From contig CAJJDO010000055.1 in the NCBI GenBank assembly GCA_905183005.1, positions 421,132 to 485,131 of the forward strand: a stretch of DNA of 64,000 nucleotides. Reading direction: 5' to 3'. The position numbers were made by a program, and so were the translations under genes. The notes beneath the pieces were generated by a model. The model made no database searches. It saw nothing but the letters and a program-made list of their open reading frames with translations, and was not told the DNA's origin. The stretch comes from Paramecium pentaurelia (Eukaryota > Ciliophora > Oligohymenophorea > Peniculida > Parameciidae). Each line of letters starts with the position of its first letter. Positions within the stretch are counted from its first letter, which is position 1. Positions 1-10,812 of this stretch are shown here, one piece after another.

Positions 1-1053
1 ATGCTGAAATGATTAAAGTATTAGGTTATTGTATCAATAGAGGCTATTTGCATAATAATTGACATTAGTTTTAGGATTTAATTGTAGAAATTTAGAGAAA
101 CTCTCCAAACCTTAAGGAGTAATTTTAATTAAAGTTTACAACTTAATCCAAACTAAGTATTCCCCAAAAATACTCCTTATCATTTATTTCTTTTGTATAT
201 TTCAATGAACCTTTTTTATCAAAAGTAAAGTATAAATTGTTGAGTAATGATTTAATCAAATACTAATTATATTGTGAATACTAAATTGGGTTCATTTTTA
301 TGATTATTGAAATGTATTTCTATTATAAATTAAAAAATAAAAATAACAATCAAATATATTCTTTATTTAAATATATATTAAACTTTAAATTAATTACATC
401 ATTAATTAAAAAACTAAATACAACTAAGGTAGAAATTCAAAAATTGAAAGCTATTATTAAATTTGATAATTTCTATATATTTTATAGGATTTCAGATTGA
501 AATTTAATAGTTTTAATTGATATATTGGTTCATATATTGATTAATCATGATTCATACTTTAATTTGTTTCTGGATTTCTTCTATTCTATATATTTTATAT
601 CATTATAATGTAAATTATGATAGAAAAATAGTAGTTTTTTTTTATGATTAGTGAATTTCCAATTTTTGAAAATAATAAGTTGAAATAAATATTAATTATT
701 AAAATTTTATTTAATAGATATGATTATTCCTCTTGTATCAATAATTATTTGCACTAATCTAATATAGAATATATCTTAAAATTAATAATTCATGAAGATT
801 TTTCTAAACTTCTTTAAACATAAATAGATAAAAAATTTTAGTTGCGTAACATTGAGTCTATTTGATTTTCAATACATAGATCTATAATTAGTAAGTTAAG
901 TTATTAGATTTTTCTTAAATCATTAATAAATTAACTAAAATTTTTTGCTTTATTTCAAATTGTAATTCACAATAGTAACTATATTTTCTAAAAGGAAAGA
1001 AAATAAAGGAATATGAAAAATGGATTTATATTTAAATATATATAATATTATTA
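1..1053. other. gene-poor AT-rich stretch
   Basis: No gene is supported here. In the ciliate code positions 3-62 (+) read as about 19 codons ending at a TGA (ending in YLHNN) and could be the 3' end of a gene that begins outside the window. Nothing in it identifies a family. An open frame at 300-500 (+) is dominated by AT-rich codons (K, N, I, F, Y) and contains no TAA or TAG glutamine codon, unlike the real genes here, so I treat it as chance. The rest is stop-rich in all frames and contains the downstream region of the minus-strand kinase. Confidence 0.5.
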
Positions 1054-3067
1054 TCATTATTTGAGTTTTGGTCTATGTGAAATACTACCTCTTTAAGTAA
1101 TTTATGAAGATAAAGTAAAAAGTGATAACTATGATAACTAGGATTTAAGATGTGTGGAAGTGCTTGAAATTCTTTTCTACAATTATTGAGGTGGTCTTTA
1201 TGATAATTCTCTATTAGTAGGACTGCTATGTTATAATTGTAATATTTTTTAAATCTAATTATAATTAATATGATTAACATAGTTCCTATCCATTAAAGAT
1301 CTTTCGGATAACAGAGTTCTTAAAGTTGGATTATTATCTTGATTCCTTAATGATGGAGCTTTCTTTAATAGAGTCTAGAAACTCTTTCTTAACAAAGCTA
1401 AAGTTGCAGCTGTTGGAGTAGTACCAGCTAAAGATTTAGGTTATTTTGGTGTCTTCATGTTTAATTGATTGTCAATATCTTATAAATTAAGTTATAGCTG
1501 CTTCTTAGGTGAATTTTGAGTACTATGATGGCCAGTACTAAATAATTAATTACTTATTCTTGGTGAACTAGCAGATTTTAATGATTATTTGACAGAATTA
1601 CACTTTTTTAATTGATTAGGATTAACATTTGATTGTCTATCATTTAATACTAATTTTTATTTCTTCTCCATTATCATATCACTTGAAGCTCTATTTTTAA
1701 TATTTTATTATTTTGATTCTATCAAGAATTAATCTTAATAAATAGGATTAATATAATGGAAGAACTCAAACAAGTCATCTTAAGGTTTCAAATCACCCGT
1801 TTCGTTTTTTTAATTAAATTCTGTAACATCAACTTTTAAGAATTCTCCATGAATATGAGTTTCATAAATATCTATTTCAATAGGCATTTTTAATTGTTTA
1901 TTTTTTATAGTTTCCCAATTGACATCACTTAACCATTAAGACTTTTTTAAAACTTTAAAATCTTTGATACGTTTATTAACATTCTTTTCCAATAAATCTA
2001 TTAATAATTAAGTAACTTCTTCTGTAAGGTCATCTGGTAATTCTAATTCTTCATTAATTATTTTTTAAAAGATCTCTTCAGTGTTTTAAGAATAATGTGG
2101 TGGCAATCCTAAAAGTAACTCATGTAATAAACAGCCTAAAGTATAAAAGTCTGCAGGGTATGAATATCCTTAACGACTAAAATAGTCAGTAATGTTACCT
2201 AACAATTTCTGGAGGCATATACTCTGGAGAACCACAAAAACTATGTGTTACATCTTCATTCATTAAATCCAATTTAGATAGACCAAAATCTGTTAATTAA
2301 ATATGACCTCTAATATCAATCAAGATATTCTCAGGCTATTTTAATCTATTTAAATAATACCTTTAAATCTCTATAAAGTACTTTATGTTTATGTAATTCT
2401 TCTAATGTACAAATTACTTCACAAAAGTATTTCTTAGCTTCTTCCTCTGTAAATCTATAATTTTATAGATGAAAGAACATCTCTCCTCCTGGACTGTATT
2501 CCATTAAGAAACATAAGTGTTCTCTAGTTGCAAATGTTGCATATAATGGTACAATAAATGGACTTTAATTTAATACATTCGATAATATTTTCTTTTCTCT
2601 TAATACCTATTCTAAACGTCTACAATCTGTAATATAATGCTTTTTTATCATTTTCAGTGCATACAGTCTTGCATTTCCTTTATGTCTTATCAAATATACT
2701 TCAGATGTTCCTCCTTTCCCTATACATTTTTCAAATACAAAATCTTTCAAACTTAACTATCCTGTTTATTATTTATAAATTCCTATCAACCACTCATTCT
2801 ACTTCAATTTATTTAATGGAAATAAACCTAATCATTATTATTTTATACTTCTATCTTCAGGTCTTGATAGAATATAATCTAAAGTTAAAGCTCCTGATAC
2901 AGTTTTGAGTCCAATCAGTTAATTTGGATTCGGAGTCAAAGGATGTTCTTTAATCTATTTCTTTAAATAATTATTACTCTTTTGTAAAGATCACTCAAAG
3001 TAGCATCATTTGGCATTTCTATGAGAATTAACTTATCTTATAATTTTACATTAATCGCCCTTGTCAT
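1054..3067 (-). CDS. AGC-family Ser/Thr protein kinase with ubiquitin-like N-terminus
   Basis: Predicted 640-residue kinase with four introns of 21-25 nt (for example 2955-2977); the spliced length closes in frame. Residues about 1-100 (MTRAINVKLQDKLILIEMPN...) look like a ubiquitin/PB1-type fold (inference). The catalytic domain then shows a glycine loop GKGGTSEVY, ALKMIKK with the ATP lysine, YRDLKPEN (the YRD form is typical of AGC kinases), DFGLSKL, the activation segment FCGSPEYMPPEI and DFYTLGCLLHELLLG. Lobe C ends with NKRI and a WLSDVNWE segment like other AGC kinases. The last 270 or so residues are basic, Ser/Gln-rich and probably disordered. All catalytic residues seen suggest an active kinase. 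I chose the ATG at 3067 because the preceding frame is closed and a separate coiled-coil gene ends at 3099. Substrate unknown; RSK/PKC/AKT-like subfamily not resolved. Confidence 0.85.
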
Positions 3068-3098
3068 TTTTATCAATTTAATTTTATTATATATTTAA

Positions 3099-3950
3099 TC
3101 AATTTGATAGCATTTTCCTATGTTGAGGAAAGTGATGTTATTTCCAAATTTATTATTTCTCTTTAGCATGTTTCTCATTCAATCTTTCACTGAATCTATT
3201 TTCCAACAAATCCTTATTCTTGAAAATTTCCTTTACATCATTCTCCATTCCTTCATGTTCCATTATTTTCATAGCTTCTATATGTCTAATTTAATTCTCT
3301 TTGAAATTTTAATAATTCATTTTTACTTATTCCTTAATTTTCTATCCCTCCTATTATTACTTTTCGTATCTTTTTTTCAATTATAATAACTTACCCTCAG
3401 CATTCACTATTGAAATTAATTTCTATTTTCTATCATAGTCTTCAATTATAGTACTAAATTATGACTATTCAGTTGTTATATGTTAAAAATGATTCAATTT
3501 AACTCTGGCTTCTAATTTCTTCAATTCATTCAGTAATTATCTCTTTCTTTTACTCATTAAATCTATTATTATTTATATTCAAATACTCTTATCATCTAAA
3601 ATTTTATCAATTTATTTATCTAAACATATATTTAAATAATCTTTCTAATTCTTAATTTATAGATCATCTCTTAAATGATTTTCTAAACTCTATCTATTTT
3701 TTGGACCAAACAAAGAAAGATTGGCAACCCTAGACAAATTTAGAAGTGCTTAATCAGAAAGACTTTCTTAATATAGTGGATTTTAAGTTTTATCTATCTC
3801 TGTAAGAAGAGCAGAACTACAAAAATTATTCTTTATTTCTGGCAATGATGTTTTTAGAATAGTTTTATTAGATTTAATAGTCTTAGTCAAATCTCTTTTC
3901 ATTTCTGTTCTCATAGTATCTCCTAATTCTGTAATCAATAGTCTATTCAT
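3099..3950 (-). CDS. coiled-coil protein, unknown function
   Basis: Predicted 275 residues with one 24-nt intron (3563-3586, GTA...TAG). The start MNRLLITELGDTM follows a (TA)n tract that resembles the very AT-rich leaders of other genes here. The first third is polar with scattered hydrophobics; roughly residues 110-260 are rich in K, E, Q and L in heptad-like patterns, so a long coiled coil is likely. No catalytic or zinc motif is visible. It ends 32 bp upstream of the kinase start at 3067, in the same orientation. I first tried to join the two into one gene, but there is no GT...AG intron between them and the kinase has its own ATG. Not recognised beyond coiled coil. Confidence 0.6.
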
Positions 3951-4307
3951 TATATATATATAATATATATATATATAATTTATCAATCAGTATTTATTTC
4001 TTTGTTACAAAAAAATTTTTATTATACTCTTAGTTTTATTTAAGAGTTATTTTTATTTATTAATTCTTTTCTTTATATTGTAAAACCAGAAAAATTGATA
4101 TTTTATCTATTCGAGCTTCTTTCTTAATTTTATTCTAAACAACTAATCAATCTTTATCTCATTCTTATATCAATTTGATTTTATCTTTAATATCTTCTCT
4201 ATTCTTATTCTATTCTTCCTTCAAAATTCATAATTGATCGAACTTAAAGAATTGTTTTAATTTTATCATTATCTTTAATGGACAAATTATAATTCGACTT
4301 ACTCCTA

Positions 4308-4751
4308 TCATTTTATTTAATTAACATAAGTTATTTCAACAACTAACTTCTTCGTTTTGTAAATTAATCTCAATCTTTTAGAAATATTATATATACCTTT
4401 ATTAACAATAATTTTATGTTCAAATCTGTCTAAATTCTTATTTAAGTAATAGCTCTTTTTTTGTAGATTGAGATCTTACTATTATAAATTCTTCATTTAT
4501 TCAGTTTAACCTTTAATGGACTATTTTGTCATATTATTTAACTTAGTTTAATCAATTGATATGAGTTCTTATTGAAATATGAACGGATTAATTGTATTTG
4601 ATCTTTTCAATTAAACAGTAGATTCACTAGCATCAGATTTTAAGCGAAGATATCGTTTATTTTAGGTAAAATTATACTAACTTGAATTAAAATCATTTTT
4701 GAGATCTTTTCTAATAAAATCTCCAACTTCTGTATTCATTCTTCTTTTCAT
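4308..4751 (-). pseudogene. possible truncated relative of the 3099-3950 gene
   Basis: An open frame of 147 codons starts MKRRMNTEVGDFIRKDLKND, resembling the start of the neighbouring gene (TELGDTMRTEMKRDL) in spacing and residues. After about 120 residues the frame degenerates. It stops at 4308, and downstream (4000-4307) only short pieces of Q/K/E-rich coding-like sequence occur, in shifting frames with no clean intron. I read this as a decayed or truncated tandem copy. A short real protein cannot be excluded. The similarity is limited to about 20 residues, so the relationship is an inference. Confidence 0.35.
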
Positions 4752-4971
4752 TATTATTATTAAAAATAATAAAATAATTTGTTGGATTCCTTATTTTGAT
4801 TAATAAAGCTTAATTAATTTTTAATCCAAATTGATTTCTTATAGGTTAATTAAATAATTTCAAGTAAGTTGGAAATGATCAATTTAATGTTTTAAGTATT
4901 TATTAAAATATTTTAATTGACTTCATTAATAATATTATATATATATATATATATATTTTATTTATCATAAC

Positions 4972-6661
4972 TCAATGTCTACCAGGCATTTACTCTTTCT
5001 TTGGTTCTAATTTAATCATATCATCTATTCTCAATATTGTTATGGCAGCTTCTGTTGCAAATCTAAAACAAATATATTATTGTATTACTTTAATGCTTTC
5101 ACTTTACTTACAGTTGGTTCAAGAACTCCATGTCTTAGATTGTGTCTGACTTCTCCTTTTATTAAATCTAAACCACTGTACTTAAATCCCTTTTCATCTA
5201 CTTAGAGTGATTAAGATTTGCTATGTAAAACTCTTAATTTGCTGATTAAATCTATTGAATCTTTAGCAGCATTTGTAGCTAAAATCTTTGGAATACAAGT
5301 TAATGCTTCAGCAAATTCAGCAACAGCAATTTATTCAGTTGTGTCTAAAGTTCTAGCATAATCATCTAAATAAATGCTTAAAGCCATTTCAACAGCTCCA
5401 CCTCCAGCAACAACTGAACCAGATTCTAAGGTTCTTTTAACAACACATAATGAATCATGTACTGATCTTTCAATCTCATCAGTCATCATTTCATTAGCAC
5501 CTCTAAGTATAATACTTGCTGATTATTCCTTTTTCATTCCTTTAAAAAATATATAATCATTATCTCCTATAGCTTCTTCATAAACTTCCTATATATTATT
5601 ATACTATTATATACTTCAGCTTCTCCTAAACTTGAAACATCAAATGACTCTCCTGTTTCTTCATTAGCAAAGGTAGTTATAACCTTTGCACCTGTAGCTT
5701 TAGCAATTCTCCTTAGATGATCTTTTGGGACTCTTCTTAATCCAATAGCTCCTGCTTCTACTAAATATTTATTAGCTAAATCATCCATTCCTTTTGAAGT
5801 TAAGATTACATTGGCTCCTGCTGATAATAATAAATGAATTCTTTCTTTCAAAACATCCATTTCCTTCTTTCTAATTTTTTCTAAATTATTAGGATCATCA
5901 ACCAAGATTTAAACTCCCATCTACATTTTGAATTTATTTAAATTGATATCTAAACAAGCAATTTTAGCATTCTTAACTTTTGTTACCATTTGTTATGAAG
6001 CTCTTTGTAATTAAAGAACATATCCTTTGATTAATTCAGATTAATTAGATGATTATCCATGACTTTTAACAATATTTATAGATTGAATTGGATATTTATG
6101 TTTTCCAGATATTGCACCTTAAGTTTTGATTAGTCTAACTGCATCAACTGCTAATTTAGCAAAGATATGACTCTCTGGACCAATAACTTTACTATTCATA
6201 GAAGTTTTGGCTGCATTAATTAATATCTCAGTGTCATCTTCAGTAATTTTATGCACTAAATGAGATTGAATATATTTGACTGCTTATCTGGCAGCTAATT
6301 TGTAACCGGATATTATAGTGGTAGGATGTACTTTAATTTTAATCAATTCATTAGCTCGTTTAAGCAATTCAGCAGCTAATACAACAACTGATGTAGTGCC
6401 ATCACCTACTTCCTTATCTTACAATTGACTTAATTCAACAATGACTTTAGCAGCAGGATGCTCAATTTCTAATTATTTAAGTATAGTTGCTCCATCATTT
6501 GTGATTACAACATCTCCAATTTCATCTACTAACATTTTATCCAATCCTTATGGTCCAAGACTAGTTTTGACAACATTGGCAATTGCCATGACAGCAGTTA
6601 CATTACTTGTACGAACATCTTAACCTTGATCTCTCTCACCACGAATACCCACAGCAGACAT
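4972..6661 (-). CDS. CCT1: T-complex protein 1 subunit alpha (CCT1)
   Basis: Subunit of the cytosolic chaperonin TRiC/CCT, which folds actin, tubulin and other proteins. The product is 545 residues, the usual length, with two 26-nt introns; the spliced frame closes exactly. Visible group II chaperonin motifs include TSLGPQGLDKMLVDEIGDV, NDGATILKQLEIEHPAAK and DKEVGDGTTSVVVLAAELL near the N-terminus, the apical region around DLANKYLVEAGAIGLRRV, and SVVAGGGAVEMALSIYL in the C-terminal equatorial domain. The apical stretch (GANVILTSKGMDD, GLRRVPKDHLRRIAKATGAK) matches the alpha subunit better than the other seven. Start at 6661 gives MSAVGIRGERDQGQDVR, homologous to the known N-terminus. The lipin gene ends 31 bp upstream in the same direction. 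Confidence 0.95.
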
Positions 6662-6692
6662 TTTAATTAATTGTATAATTATTTAAATAAAT

Positions 6693-7863
6693 TCAGAAAA
6701 TTTAATCCATTTTTTAAATTATTTCTTTTATAGTGAATTTTTCTTCTTGCATTTCATTATTCACTCTTACTATTTCCCCCTTCTTATTAATTAAAAATAT
6801 TCTTTCATATTACACATTAGCCATTTTATATGCTTGAATATCATTTAATCTATCTCCCATTCCTCCTTAAATTGTTCCTGTAATTCCTATAGTAAAGACT
6901 AAATCATTGAGCATTTATGATTTAAGAATATCAGTCTATTTCTTAATAACCTCTATAGTAAATGCCTCTAATAATTCTTAGGGAGATAAAAAAACAGGAC
7001 CTGGAGGCAATTAAATTCCGTCTTATTATTATCGAAGTAAATATTCTTTTGTACTTTCATATTATACCATTGATCTTGCAGACATATATAAAATTAGATA
7101 ATTCCTTTAATGAAGCATATTATAAAAAGCACATATATGATCTTATGTATAATCTCTACCAAATGTAGAAAGAATCATACCTTTTGTTGGAGATTTTGTA
7201 ATTGTTCCATCTATATCACTTATAAAAATCTTTTGATTTTGTTTTATCACAAATATTTCACATTCAATATGTTATTAACCTAATCTCTTACATTCCACTT
7301 CATACACAATTGAATTTTATCCTTGTTTTAATTTTAAACTTTCAATAGTTTTAGAAGTAGGCACTCTTGACAAACATAAAAATTTATTATTATAATTAGG
7401 CAATTTATCTTCTTATAACTACTACTACTATTATTATTGAATATTTTATTTTGTTTGTTCATAATATTTTTATTTAAGTTCATCTATATCCTCCTTTTTA
7501 TTATATGCAAAATGGCCAATTTATTCATCATCCAAATAAAATTAAATGTCATTTCTCTCCTCACCATTTATATAAATTACTAATTTTACTAAATTCATTT
7601 ATTTGATAACAGATTTTTCTCTTATGTTCAAAGCTATATAAAATCTCAATTTATATTTACTCTCAATAACTAATTCCTTTTCTGGATTTAAAAATTTGAG
7701 TTTACCAAATTTAACATTAAAAGGTGTTGATGTATACTTTCCATCCCCTTAATCAACAACAATTACATCTGTTACTCCTGAAAATACAGCCTTATACTCG
7801 ATCAAATTTTAATACTTTTGTTTTTTATCTCATTTTAGCAAGACCTTTCAAAAAAGATGACAT
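6693..7863 (-). CDS. lipin-type phosphatidate phosphatase
   Basis: Mg-dependent phosphatidate phosphatase making diacylglycerol, a key step of triacylglycerol and phospholipid synthesis. The 381-residue product has the two lipin blocks: an N-LIP region near the start (FSGVTDVIVVDQGDGKY, TSTPFNVKFGKL) and the C-terminal HAD-type catalytic domain with the DxDGT signature ISDIDGTITKSPTKG, then LILYMSARSMVQYES, LPPGPVFLSPQELLEAFTIEV and FTIGITGTIQGGMGDRLND. It is compact compared with animal lipins because the middle linker is only about 140 residues and Gln-rich. One 25-nt intron near the 5' end ends in AAG rather than TAG; without it the N-LIP block is out of frame with the only good ATG (7863). 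Likely soluble and membrane-recruited. Confidence 0.9.
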
Positions 7864-7905
7864 TTTTTCAGAAAAAAGCAAATCTTTTTAATTAATTTAT
7901 ATTAA

Positions 7906-9170
7906 TCATTTTGTAAATCTATTAAATCTTCCTTATTTCTCTAATATCCTAATAAAATCTAAATGCTAAATGGGACTTAAGCTTTATGTAAATTAATTTA
8001 CTGATTCTTCCACTTCTTATTAGAGAGATCTCAAATTTTTAATATCTTAATTGAATTTTAACAATAGCCTATCATAAATATTGATAAATATACTATTAAG
8101 ATAATTTTCGATGATTTAACATCTTATCAACTGTAGGCAATATCTTATACACTTAGTTATCATCTTCCAACTTTGCCTCATCCTTTACTATTTCTACATA
8201 GTGATTAAATTCTTGATCATCTACAAATAGTTCACTGTCTATTACAATTATTTATATGATTATTCCAACTCATAAGTAACAGACCATAATTCCCCTTCAA
8301 AAAGTTTTTCTATATATTTTTTACTGCATATTTGAAGTAATCTCTTCTCTTGATTCCACATATGCCATATCTCATCTACATTTATTAGTATACTTACTAT
8401 ATAGGAATCTAATATCAATTAGGCTTAATCAGGAGATGAGCATTCCATAACCTAATCAATTGCCGCCGAATTTCCAATTATCATACTATTTAAGATAGGA
8501 TGTGATTATAAGATCTAAGTCAAATATTCAAAGGATTGACGAGTTGTTTTCTTGTATTCTGAAATTTATTAATCTAAATCTGAAACCTTACTTACATAAT
8601 AATATATACCTTTTTCTCTAATAATTTTAGATATACTTTTTTACGAAGTCTTGACATTTTAGCACTTTATCTACCTTTTTGTTTCATCTGAGTTTAGTCA
8701 TTATTAGAATTCAACAGTCCATTCAATTTATCTTATTTTTAAAGGTCTGAACAACTTTCAATTTCAAGATCGTCATGAAAATCATCATCTAATAATTTAT
8801 CACCTTCTACACTTAATAATGATGTTATTTTCTTTATATATGCATTTTTGACATTTCCTTTAATTTCTAAAAGATGTTATGCATTTTCCTTTGTATTTGT
8901 AGCAGATGGAATAACTTAAATGGTTTTATTTGTTTTTTTAATCTTTTTACTTTCATGGTTCACTTATGTTTGTACTATAGGATTGAGTAACATTAAACTT
9001 TAAAGATTTAAAATGGATTATTGTTCATGTAATTATTGTAATAACCTAACATTTTAAGCAAGAAGCTAATCTTATGTGATAGCTTATGAAAGAATATTTG
9101 GAATAGATTATTGTGGTACATATGAATGAATAAATTAGTCAATGTCTTCTAATGATTGATCATTATTCAT
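7906..9170 (-). CDS. bZIP-like transcription factor, frame break inside
   Basis: The N-terminal 170 residues are polar and Q/N-rich. They lead to a basic region and zipper-like start, GRQSAKMSRLRKK followed by VYLKLLEKKVSDL, the layout of a bZIP domain (basic R/K block, then Leu heptads). The invariant Asn of the basic region appears to be Gly here. A 23-nt intron (GTA...AAG) interrupts the zipper and a 25-nt intron lies near the C-terminus. Between about 8230 and 8290 the good reading frame (ending YELEQSYKQLQQT) must shift to the next good frame (SELFVDDQEFNHYVE). No 18-35-nt GT...AG intron gives that shift, so there is an indel, a sequencing error or decay. The C-terminal half is helical and of unknown role. 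Confidence 0.6.
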
Positions 9171-9191
9171 TTTATAATATTAATTAATTAA

Positions 9192-10771
9192 TCATCTTCT
9201 CTTTGCATATTGTTTGTTTCGCATAAATTCATCTAAATCATTCTTTTCATAATGATTATACTAATCTTTTGGATAATAGACATTCTCTTTGTTTTTAATG
9301 TTAAATGCTAATGATCTTTCTTAAACTTTACTCTTTTTATTATTGTTGTTACATTACAAAAATACTTCAATAAATTATTCATTTAATGGTTCCTTTAAAT
9401 CATTCTTAATATTTTTCTTAATAAATACTCTACATATTTTAATCTCTATTGGATAATTCTGGTAATATCTATTATAACTTATTGAATGGAAGTTAAGTAG
9501 TATTTTATAATAACAATATTAATTAAGAATTTTAACTATATAATAAAGTCTCCAAATTTGATATATTATAATTCATTTTTAAGGCTATTAATACAATGTA
9601 AGTGATTATTGAATAAATTTATTCATCTAATTTATACAATAATAAAGAATTTATAGTCTATTCTAAAGATAAGGGTTAAATTCTATGCTCATCCATTAAT
9701 TGATGTAACCTATTTAATAATGGCATTGCCTAAACTAATTTCTTATAAATTATGTAATCTTATAATTATTAATAATAATTGACTGAATTAAGGAATTTGA
9801 TGACAAAACTGATCAAATATATAAATTCCTATATGATACTACTATTGATTGAGATAGCATTCCAAAATCAATTAAAATAAAGACTTATCACGATTAATTA
9901 AAAAATTTATCATAAATTATACTATTTCATTGATTCTCTTCATATTATTTCTTCTACAATGTCCTTTTTATAAAGTACTAAAAGTAATGATATCTGGTTT
10001 GATTGTAGATTCAACTAATTCTTAAAATAATTAATCTGATTAATTGAGTAATTCATTCTTTACCATTCCATTCAATAATGAATTATAAGTAATGAGATTT
10101 GGATAAGTTTTTGATGCTTATTTCATATGATTAAAATATTTGATTACTTCATCAATTTAATTTAATTTACAAAATTCTTTGATAATTATTGTATAAAGAA
10201 CAGTGTTGATTGGAAGATTTTATGATTTCATTTAATTAATAAATTATAATGTTTGATCCAATCTATCATCCCTCACACATGCATCAACTAAACATCCATA
10301 AGTTAAATCATTTATTGGTATCTTTTATTATTTAATTTCTTCAAATATTTTAAATACTCCATTCAAATCATTCTTTTTTCCATATGCTTTAATTAAGATT
10401 TCATAAATAACAGATGATGGATCAATTTGTTTATTTTTATTTCTCTTTATAATTCCATGCCTTTCTAAATCTCATTAAATTTAACACAAGCATCTATTAA
10501 TTAATTATAAAGAATTTCATCTGGTTTGAATTAATCAGTCAATTAAATCAAATCTAATAGACTTTTAGCTCTTAATAATTCATTTCTATTAAATATTAAT
10601 AAATATTCTGCCATCTCAACTTGAGATTTTCCGAAAGCATAATCAATCAATTTATTATAGAATATTTCAGATGGATGTGAATTGATTAAACCTTCACATA
10701 ATACTTCATTGAAAATTTGATACTGTTCATTTACTTAAAAATATTATTAAATTAATAGTATTTAAATTCAT
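9192..10771 (-). CDS. pentatricopeptide-repeat (PPR) protein, frame breaks inside
   Basis: Successive units of about 35 residues with the PPR pattern are visible: FYNKLIDYAFGKS, LYNQLIDACVKFNEI, IYEILIKAYGKKNDL, TYGCLVDACVRDDRL, LYTIIIKEFCKLNQI, TYNSLLNGMVKNELL. PPR proteins bind organellar RNA, so a mitochondrial RNA-processing role is likely from family knowledge. The first exon (MNLNTINLIIFL) with a 31-nt intron is a weak call. One intron of 31-34 nt lies near 9840. The frame also changes in the A-rich run near 10425 and again near 9500, where no intron fits. The C-terminal block (YPIEIKICRVFIKKNIKNDL ... MRNKQYAKRR) is clear. The gene is either damaged or carries sequence indels. It ends 22 bp before the bZIP start. 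Confidence 0.6.
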
Positions 10772-10812
10772 TTAACTGTTAGTTTTAAATAATTATATGC
10801 TCATAAAATGTT

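Noticed and set aside
3..62. Plus-strand 3' end of a gene entering from the left (about 19 codons)
   Set aside because: Too short to identify; no motif. Mentioned as a possibility only.
300..500. 66-codon plus-strand ORF
   Set aside because: No TAA/TAG Gln codons, AT-driven composition, no homology signal; easy to get by chance when TGA is the only stop.
1054..3950. One single gene joining the coiled-coil protein and the AGC kinase
   Set aside because: No GT...AG intron lies between TGA (3099-3101) and ATG (3065-3067), and both halves close independently.
8360..8385. A consensus-looking 22-nt intron (GTAAGT...TAG) in the bZIP gene
   Set aside because: Splicing it moves the frame into a poorer protein that ends quickly. 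Leaving it in gives a convincing helical stretch, so it is probably a chance match.
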